Shown piece after piece: positions 58,947-64,000 of a stretch of 64,000 nt of DNA (positions within the stretch are counted from its first letter, which is position 1; the number at the start of each line of letters is the position of its first letter). A program made the position numbers and the translations under genes. Source of the DNA: Deltaproteobacteria bacterium (lineage in GTDB: Bacteria > Desulfobacterota > Desulfobulbia > Desulfobulbales > SURF-16); assembly GCA_016219175.1 (NCBI GenBank), contig JACRCD010000065.1, positions 16,706 through 80,705 of the forward strand. The letters are read 5' to 3'. Under the pieces are notes generated by a model. It saw nothing but the letters and a program-made list of their open reading frames with translations. It ran no database searches and was not told the DNA's origin.

Positions 58947-59675
58947 ATGCAACAATCATTGCCCGGCATTTTTCTGATTGATAAACCGGTTGGGCCAACT
59001 TCCTTCAAGATGGTCCATTTGGTTAAACGGGCCTTGCAGATAAAAAAAGTGGGGCACACCGGGACACTTGATCCTTTTGCCTCTGGGCTCCTGGTCATCT
59101 GCGCAGGCAGAGAGGCCACCAAAATTATTCCTCAGTTGATGGAGGGAGAAAAAGAATATGCCGCTACCCTGAAGCTTGGGGTGGAAACGGATACCCAGGA
59201 TCTGACCGGGACGGTGATAAGGGAAAACGGTCTCGGCAGCCTCTGTTTGGCTGAGATTAATGACTGTCTGCGGTCATTTGTCGGCGAGCAGCTCCAGAAC
59301 CCGCCACACTTTTCCGCGTTGAAATATAACGGGAAACCCTTGTATTATTATGCCAGAAAAGGCATAAAGGTGGAAAAGGGGCCGAGGCGGATTTTCATTC
59401 GGGAAATCGAGATGCTCGCCTGGGAAAACGATCTTCTGCAAATCCGGGTGGTATGCGGCAAAGGCACCTATATTCGCGCCTTAGCCGCGGATATAGGCCA
59501 TAAACTTGGCTGCGGAGCCCATCTCGTTGCCTTGCGGCGGGTACGCAACGGCCGGTTTGCCGTACAAAACGCCCTGCCGGGCGAAGCCTTGGCTTATGAC
59601 CGGCAAGCGGCCTGTGATCTTTTGTTGGAACGTATGCTTCCTGTTGAAGATGTGATCGCGGGATGTAAGAAATAA
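58947..59675 (+). CDS. truB: tRNA pseudouridine(55) synthase TruB
   Basis: 242 residues. 'GIFLIDKPVGPTSFKMVHLVKR', the catalytic-Asp motif 'KVGHTGTLDPFASGLLVICAG' and 'CGKGTYIRALAADIGHKLGC' define TruB. It modifies U55 in the T loop. The ATG immediately follows the nrnA stop. It is shorter than E. coli TruB, lacking most of the C-terminal PUA domain. Confidence 0.95.
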   Translation: MQQSLPGIFLIDKPVGPTSFKMVHLVKRALQIKKVGHTGTLDPFASGLLVICAGREATKIIPQLMEGEKEYAATLKLGVETDTQDLTGTVIRENGLGSLCLAEINDCLRSFVGEQLQNPPHFSALKYNGKPLYYYARKGIKVEKGPRRIFIREIEMLAWENDLLQIRVVCGKGTYIRALAADIGHKLGCGAHLVALRRVRNGRFAVQNALPGEALAYDRQAACDLLLERMLPVEDVIAGCKK

Positions 59676-59731
59676 AGTGAATGATATTTTAATGTTAAGA
59701 CAACCCATTATTTTTTGAGGAGGATATAATC

Positions 59732-60001
59732 GTGTCTTTGCAAGCTGAACAGAAACAAGGAATCATTGAAAAATTTGCCACCCACAAAAGCGATACCGGA
59801 TCTCCAGAGGTTCAGGTAGCGCTGCTGAGCGCCCGGATTATTTATTTGACCGAGCACTTTCAGACCCACAAAAAAGACCATCATTCCCGCCGGGGTCTGT
59901 TGAAACTTGTCGGCCAGCGCAGAAGGCTGCTGAATTATCTGAAAGGAAAAAATGTTGACAGATACCGCACTGTAATCAAGGAACTCGGTATCCGTAAATA
60001 A
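59732..60001 (+). CDS. rpsO: 30S ribosomal protein S15
   Basis: 89 residues, exact family length. '[22 protein letters not shown]' and '[30 protein letters not shown]' are diagnostic (in part). A GAGGAGG ribosome site precedes the GTG start. It is followed by a long hairpin and then pnp. Confidence 0.98.
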   Translation: MSLQAEQKQGIIEKFATHKSDTGSPEVQVALLSARIIYLTEHFQTHKKDHHSRRGLLKLVGQRRRLLNYLKGKNVDRYRTVIKELGIRK

Positions 60002-60036
60002 AGCAGCTTTTTTGCGGAAAATCAGCAGATTTCAGG

Positions 60037-60091
60037 CCATGGCCTTCCATGAGGAGTGCAGCTGCAAGCAGCTCTTCATGGAAGGCCATGG
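60037..60091 (+). other. long hairpin between rpsO and pnp
   Basis: CCATGGCCTTCCATGAGGAG (60037-60056) pairs with CTCTTCATGGAAGGCCATGG (60072-60091) along 20 bp with one G-T pair. There is no T tract. Its place and length recall RNase III processing sites in the rpsO-pnp region of other bacteria. Confidence 0.75.
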
Positions 60092-60192
60092 AGTAAATGC
60101 GCGGTTTGGCGCAGAGACTTTTCAGGTTCTTGTGTGTTTCGTCTGACAGGTAGTGCTTAGATGTTAAACAAACACAATGAAATTGTTAGCAG

Positions 60193-60350
60193 TATAGTAA
60201 CAGCAAGAATCCTACTACCCCGCGAGGGAGCACATAAGAGAGCCACGCCCCGCTGCTCCGGATGTCTGTCGCGCACGACAGCCGGCAACGAGGCTTGGAT
60301 TTTATGGAAGTGGTCCAGGGTTCGTTGGAATCCTGGACTTTTATTATTTT
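60193..60350 (+). ncRNA. candidate structured RNA ending in a terminator, upstream of pnp
   Basis: A TATAGT box at 60193 is followed by three hairpins: GGAGCA/TGCTCC (60227-60259), CTGTCG-CGCA-CGACAG (60266-60281) and the terminator GTCCAGGGTTC-GTTG-GAATCCTGGAC with a T-rich tail (60313-60350). A 63-codon open frame here is not convincing. It could be a small RNA or a leader with attenuation. No known riboswitch class was recognised. Confidence 0.4.
60313..60350 (+). terminator. Rho-independent terminator upstream of pnp
   Basis: An 11-bp stem (one G-T pair), GTTG loop, then TTTTATTATTTT. It would separate rpsO transcription from pnp, leaving about 90 bases to the pnp ATG. Confidence 0.85.
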
Positions 60351-60356
60351 AAAACG

Positions 60357-60428
60357 GGTTACGAATTAGGCCTGAGCGATCAAGCGGGGGTAAGGCGCGC
60401 TTTATTGTTCAGTCGTAGTTCGTAATCC
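60357..60428 (+). other. pnp leader hairpin
   Basis: GG-TTACGAA-TT (60357-60367) pairs with AG-TTCGTAA-TCC (60417-60428), closing a 49-base loop directly ahead of the pnp ribosome site. In E. coli a leader hairpin of pnp is cut by RNase III for autoregulation; a similar role is inferred here. Confidence 0.5.
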
Positions 60429-60441
60429 GGAAGGTGACAGA

Positions 60442-62535
60442 ATGTATAAAAAAATTGAAGTAGAAATAGGTGGACGAATTCTCACCGTTGAAACCGGCAA
60501 GATGGCTAAACAGGCCAACGGTGCGGTGGTGGTTTCCTACGGGGACAGCGTTGTTCTTGTTACGGCGACCGCGGCGAAAGAGGGAAAGCCGGATATTGAT
60601 TTCTTCCCCCTTACCGTTGAGTATCAGGAGCGATTTTATGCGGTGGGCCGGATTCCCGGCAGTTACTTCCGGCGGGAAATCGGCCGCCCCACGGAAAAAG
60701 AAACGTTAACCAGCCGCTTTATTGATCGTCCCCTCCGTCCCCTGTTTGCCGAAGGCTTCACAAACGAAACCCAGATCATTGCCACCGTACTCTCGGCGGA
60801 CAAACTGAATGATCCTGACATCATGGCCATGGTCGGGGCCTCTGCCGCCCTGACAATTTCCGATATTCCCTTTCTCGGTCCGGTTGCCGGCGTCCGGGTT
60901 GGCTACATTGACGGTAACTATGTGCTCAATCCGTCCAAGGAGCAGCTGACCACCTCCCGTCTGGATCTGATTGTGGCCGGATCGCGCAATGCTGTTGTTA
61001 TGGTTGAGGGCGGAGCTGATAATTTATCCGAGGATGAGGTGCTGTCCGCTATTTATTTCGGCCACCAGGGTTTGCAGCCACTCCTTGATATTCAGGACGC
61101 CCTCCGCCAGGATGTGGGGCGTGAAAAGGTAAAGGTGACCGTCCCTGAGGTTGATGCAGCCCTGCAAATGAAGATTGCCGGAATTGCCTCTGCCGGCATG
61201 CAGAAGGTGATAACCACCGCGGATAAAATGCAAAGGCAGGACCTGTACCAGGATGTGGTGAAAGAGGTTCTGGCCGAGTTGGAAAAAGAAGAGGGCTTTA
61301 CCGCCCAGCGCGCCGCCAAAGAGCTTCTTTATGGCCTCAAGAAGACATTGATGCGGGATATGATTGTGAAAGACGGCAAACGCATTGATGGCCGCGGCTT
61401 TGCGGATATTCGCCCTATTGCCAGTGAAATAGGGATATTGCCGCGGGCCCATGGCTCGGCCTTGTTCACCCGAGGTGAAACACAGGCACTGGTCACTGCC
61501 ACCCTGGGCAGCGGCGAGGATGAACAGCGGGTGGAAACCCTGGAGGGCATGGAAAACCTGCCCTTCATGCTCCACTATAATTTCCCGCCATTCTGCGTGG
61601 GCGAGGTTCGCTTCATGCGCGGGCCAAGCAGGAGGGATATCGGCCATGGCGCCTTGGCGACCCGGGCCATACAGGCTGTGCTGCCGGATGTGGGCTCGTT
61701 TCCCTATACGATCAGGATCGTTTCTGATGTATTGGAGTCCAACGGTTCATCTTCCATGGCCACGGTCTGCGGCGGTTGCCTGTCGCTGATGGACGCCGGT
61801 GTTCCCATCAAAAAACCGGTTTCCGGCGTTGCCATGGGGCTTATCAAGGATGGTGACACCATTGCCGTGCTTTCGGATATTCTTGGTGATGAAGATCATC
61901 TTGGCGATATGGATTTCAAGGTCTGCGGCACCGCTGCAGGGATCACCGCCCTGCAGATGGATATCAAAATCGAAGGCATCTCCCGGGAGATCATGACCAA
62001 AGCGCTGGACCAGGCGAAAGCCGGACGTTTGCATATCCTGGCGAAAATGGCCGAGGCCATCAAAGAGCCACGGGAAAAATTGCCCGAGCATGCCCCTAAG
62101 ATTTTTACCATGGAGATCAACCCTGATAAAATTCGTGATTTAATCGGTCCCGGGGGTAAAATGATCAAGTCGATTACCGCCGAATACGGGGTTAAGATCG
62201 ATGTTGAAGATTCCGGCAAGGTCATGATTTTCGCCCCGGATGGCATCGTCGGCAAGCAGGTTTATGACAGGGTGCATGAAATAACGGCAGAGGTGGAGGT
62301 CGGTAAAATTTATAAAGGCATTGTTCAGAAAATTGTCGATTTCGGTGCTTTTGTCGAGGTGTTGCCCGGCACGGACGGCCTGGTGCACATATCCGAGCTG
62401 GAGGAGCGGCGAGTTGAGAAGGTTTCCGATATCCTCAAGGAAGGGGATGAGGTCATGGTCAAGGTTCTCAATGTTGATCAGCGGGGTAAGATCCGCCTAA
62501 GCCGCAAGGCTGCCATGGCGGAACTGGAAGGATAA
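60442..62535 (+). CDS. pnp: polyribonucleotide nucleotidyltransferase (PNPase)
   Basis: 697 residues. Two RNase PH domains ('[15 protein letters not shown]', '[20 protein letters not shown]'), the catalytic-Asp segment '[13 protein letters not shown]', a KH domain ('[20 protein letters not shown]') and an S1 domain ('[20 protein letters not shown]') appear in the usual order. It degrades RNA 3' to 5' with phosphate. Confidence 0.98.
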   Translation: MYKKIEVEIGGRILTVETGKMAKQANGAVVVSYGDSVVLVTATAAKEGKPDIDFFPLTVEYQERFYAVGRIPGSYFRREIGRPTEKETLTSRFIDRPLRPLFAEGFTNETQIIATVLSADKLNDPDIMAMVGASAALTISDIPFLGPVAGVRVGYIDGNYVLNPSKEQLTTSRLDLIVAGSRNAVVMVEGGADNLSEDEVLSAIYFGHQGLQPLLDIQDALRQDVGREKVKVTVPEVDAALQMKIAGIASAGMQKVITTADKMQRQDLYQDVVKEVLAELEKEEGFTAQRAAKELLYGLKKTLMRDMIVKDGKRIDGRGFADIRPIASEIGILPRAHGSALFTRGETQALVTATLGSGEDEQRVETLEGMENLPFMLHYNFPPFCVGEVRFMRGPSRRDIGHGALATRAIQAVLPDVGSFPYTIRIVSDVLESNGSSSMATVCGGCLSLMDAGVPIKKPVSGVAMGLIKDGDTIAVLSDILGDEDHLGDMDFKVCGTAAGITALQMDIKIEGISREIMTKALDQAKAGRLHILAKMAEAIKEPREKLPEHAPKIFTMEINPDKIRDLIGPGGKMIKSITAEYGVKIDVEDSGKVMIFAPDGIVGKQVYDRVHEITAEVEVGKIYKGIVQKIVDFGAFVEVLPGTDGLVHISELEERRVEKVSDILKEGDEVMVKVLNVDQRGKIRLSRKAAMAELEG

Positions 62536-62550
62536 GCCATTTTCTCGTCG

Positions 62551-63822
62551 ATGCATCAGAAAACGGTATTTGCCAATGGGTTACGGGTCGTATCCGAGTT
62601 TATTCCCCATGCCAGGACGGTATGCGTGGGGATGTGGGTTGATGTCGGCGCGCGGGATGAGCATGATCTGACGAACGGCTGCTCGCATTTTGTCGAGCAT
62701 ATGTTCTTCAAGGGAACACCATCCCGCTCCGCCAGCCAGATTGCCGTGGAACTGGACGTGCTTGGCGGCATGTCCAATGCCTTTACCAGCAAAGACGCCA
62801 CCTGTTATTATGGCATGGTGATTGACAGTCAGTTGCCACGTCTTGTCGACTTGCTGGCTGATTTCTTTCTGCATTCTCTTTTCGCGGATGAAGAAATCGA
62901 GCGGGAACGGGAAGTTGTCCTGCAGGAAATCAGCATGGTGGAAGACACCCCGGAAGAACAGGTGCATGAACTCTTTGAGAGACTGCTCTGGGGCACCCAC
63001 CCTCTTGGCAATACCATCCTGGGTTCTCCGGAGGTTGTATCCGCCATGGACCGGCGGAAATTGCTTGATCATGTGCGGTCCTTTTATACTCCGGGCCGCA
63101 TTGTTATTGCCGCGGCGGGCAACGTCCAGCATCAGAATTTCTGCGATCTCATCTCCGCTTCCTTTTCATCCCTCAGCCAACCCGTTGCCGCTGCCCATAG
63201 CCGTACCGCACCACTGCAACAGCCTGCGGTACGGAAGGTGTATGTTAAGCAATTGGAGCAGGCGCACGTGACCTTGGGTTCCTACGGCATAGCGATTAGT
63301 TCAGAGGAACGCTACAAGCTTATGCTGCTTAATATCCTGCTGGGGGGCAACATGAGTTCCCGCCTCTTTCAGGAAATCCGGGAGAAAAGAGGGCTGGCCT
63401 ATTCGGTTCACTCTTATATTGATTCCTACTCAGACAGCGGCTACCTGGGAATTTATCTGGGGGTTAATCCCGCCAACCTGAATGAGTCTCTGGCTGTTAT
63501 CCAAGATGAGCTGGATAAAATAAGCGGTAGCCCGGTCTCCATGCCGGAGCTTGCCAATGCCAAGGACTATGCCCGGGCCGGCCTTTTACTTGCCGCCGAC
63601 AATCTGGAGATGAGGATGACGCGAATCGCCAGAAATGAACTCTATTTCGGGCGGCATATTGATTTTGACGAGGTCTTGGCGGGACTGTCGGACGTCAGCG
63701 CTGAGGACGTACTCCAGCTGGCCGGGAATCTGTTTAATCGAGGCATGACCGCCGCGGTTCTCGGACCCGTAGCGGAAGAGGATGTGCAATGGGATTTACT
63801 GGCCGGCATATCCGGTTCATAG
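62551..63822 (+). CDS. M16-family zinc peptidase (YmxG/processing-peptidase-like)
   Basis: 423 residues. The inverted zinc motif HFVEHMFFKGT (HxxEH) lies near residue 50, with the distal Glu in 'EREVVLQEISMVEDTPEEQ'. The C-terminal half has 'LLGGNMSSRLFQEIREKRGLAYS', the substrate-binding Arg-Tyr motif. It begins 15 bases after pnp, a common pairing in bacteria. Substrate unknown; no signal peptide, so probably cytoplasmic. Confidence 0.92.
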   Translation: MHQKTVFANGLRVVSEFIPHARTVCVGMWVDVGARDEHDLTNGCSHFVEHMFFKGTPSRSASQIAVELDVLGGMSNAFTSKDATCYYGMVIDSQLPRLVDLLADFFLHSLFADEEIEREREVVLQEISMVEDTPEEQVHELFERLLWGTHPLGNTILGSPEVVSAMDRRKLLDHVRSFYTPGRIVIAAAGNVQHQNFCDLISASFSSLSQPVAAAHSRTAPLQQPAVRKVYVKQLEQAHVTLGSYGIAISSEERYKLMLLNILLGGNMSSRLFQEIREKRGLAYSVHSYIDSYSDSGYLGIYLGVNPANLNESLAVIQDELDKISGSPVSMPELANAKDYARAGLLLAADNLEMRMTRIARNELYFGRHIDFDEVLAGLSDVSAEDVLQLAGNLFNRGMTAAVLGPVAEEDVQWDLLAGISGS

Positions 63823-63860
63823 CAGGATTTGCCTTTCCCCGGTTTTCTTAACCGATAATG

Positions 63861-64000
63861 TTTGATGAACTCGTAAAAAGTCGGCGACAAAGCCCGGATG
63901 GCTAAGTAACAAAATTCGATATACAAGGCGTAGTGTATTTTTGAGAGTGAGGCTATACATGTGGTATGCCGAACGAACAAAAATACGCTACAACGCAGTA
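63861..64000 (+). repeat. structured dispersed repeat, copy B (cut by the window end)
   Basis: Starts TTTGATGAACTCGTAAAAAGT, then GGATGGCTAAG..., TTCGATATACAAGGCG, and ends CAACGCAGTA, matching copy A (18167-18340, opposite strand). Its inner stem GTAGTGTATTTTTG/CAAAAATACGCTAC differs from copy A but still pairs. The closing arm expected from copy A would lie just beyond the window. Confidence 0.75.

Noticed and set aside
60161..60352. 63-codon open frame between rpsO and pnp
   Set aside because: It covers perfect hairpins and the terminator; no ribosome site.

Overview
The window looks like a chromosomal segment of a Gram-negative, anaerobic Desulfobacterota (deltaproteobacterial) bacterium, probably related to Desulfobulbia. 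The main pointers are an outer-membrane LPS assembly protein, two large multiheme c-type cytochromes, an NADH-module-free complex I, a radical-SAM heme b synthase beside hemE and hemH, and a probable selenocysteine codon. The assignment is inferred from gene content only; no rRNA is present.

Layout. 1-8.6 kb: ilvD, lptD, a DHH phosphoesterase, a lytic transglycosylase and a 51-residue membrane protein, then acs convergent. 8.9-12.3 kb: MltA-type transglycosylase, a PilT/PilU-like ATPase, and a zinc-ribbon protein with a degenerate receiver. 12.4-21.8 kb (minus strand): a 1102-codon multiheme cytochrome read through an in-frame UGA, then rsmG, hisD, a dodecaheme-like cytochrome and nadE. 22-27.2 kb: PIN-PhoH ATPase and an ahbD-hemE-HD-hemH heme cluster. 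27.2-32.8 kb (minus strand): the rod-shape cluster mreB-mreC-mreD-mrdA-rodA. 33.1-37.8 kb: a tRNA-Ala followed by an accessory island with integron-type attC sites between cassette-like genes, and a broken beta-propeller gene. 38.2-39.8 kb: small protein plus mpl. 40.2-51.9 kb: nuoABCDHIJK, two L-type subunits, M and N, without nuoEFG. 52-63.8 kb: tRNA-Gly, rimP-nusA-ylxR-infB-rbfA-nrnA-truB-rpsO-pnp and an M16 peptidase.

How it fits together. Heme synthesis, high-heme cytochromes and a ferredoxin-type (or otherwise non-NADH) complex I suggest respiratory metabolism with possible extracytoplasmic electron transfer. The envelope genes and the translation/RNA-decay operon are ordinary core functions. 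The most notable observations are: (1) the UGA-containing multiheme cytochrome, with a SECIS-like hairpin 9 nt after the UGA and a sigma-54-type promoter; (2) a small attC-bearing cassette array with no integrase in view; (3) two copies of an intergenic repeat whose stem differs in sequence but keeps pairing; (4) several structured leaders with terminators placed just upstream of mpl, rimP and pnp.
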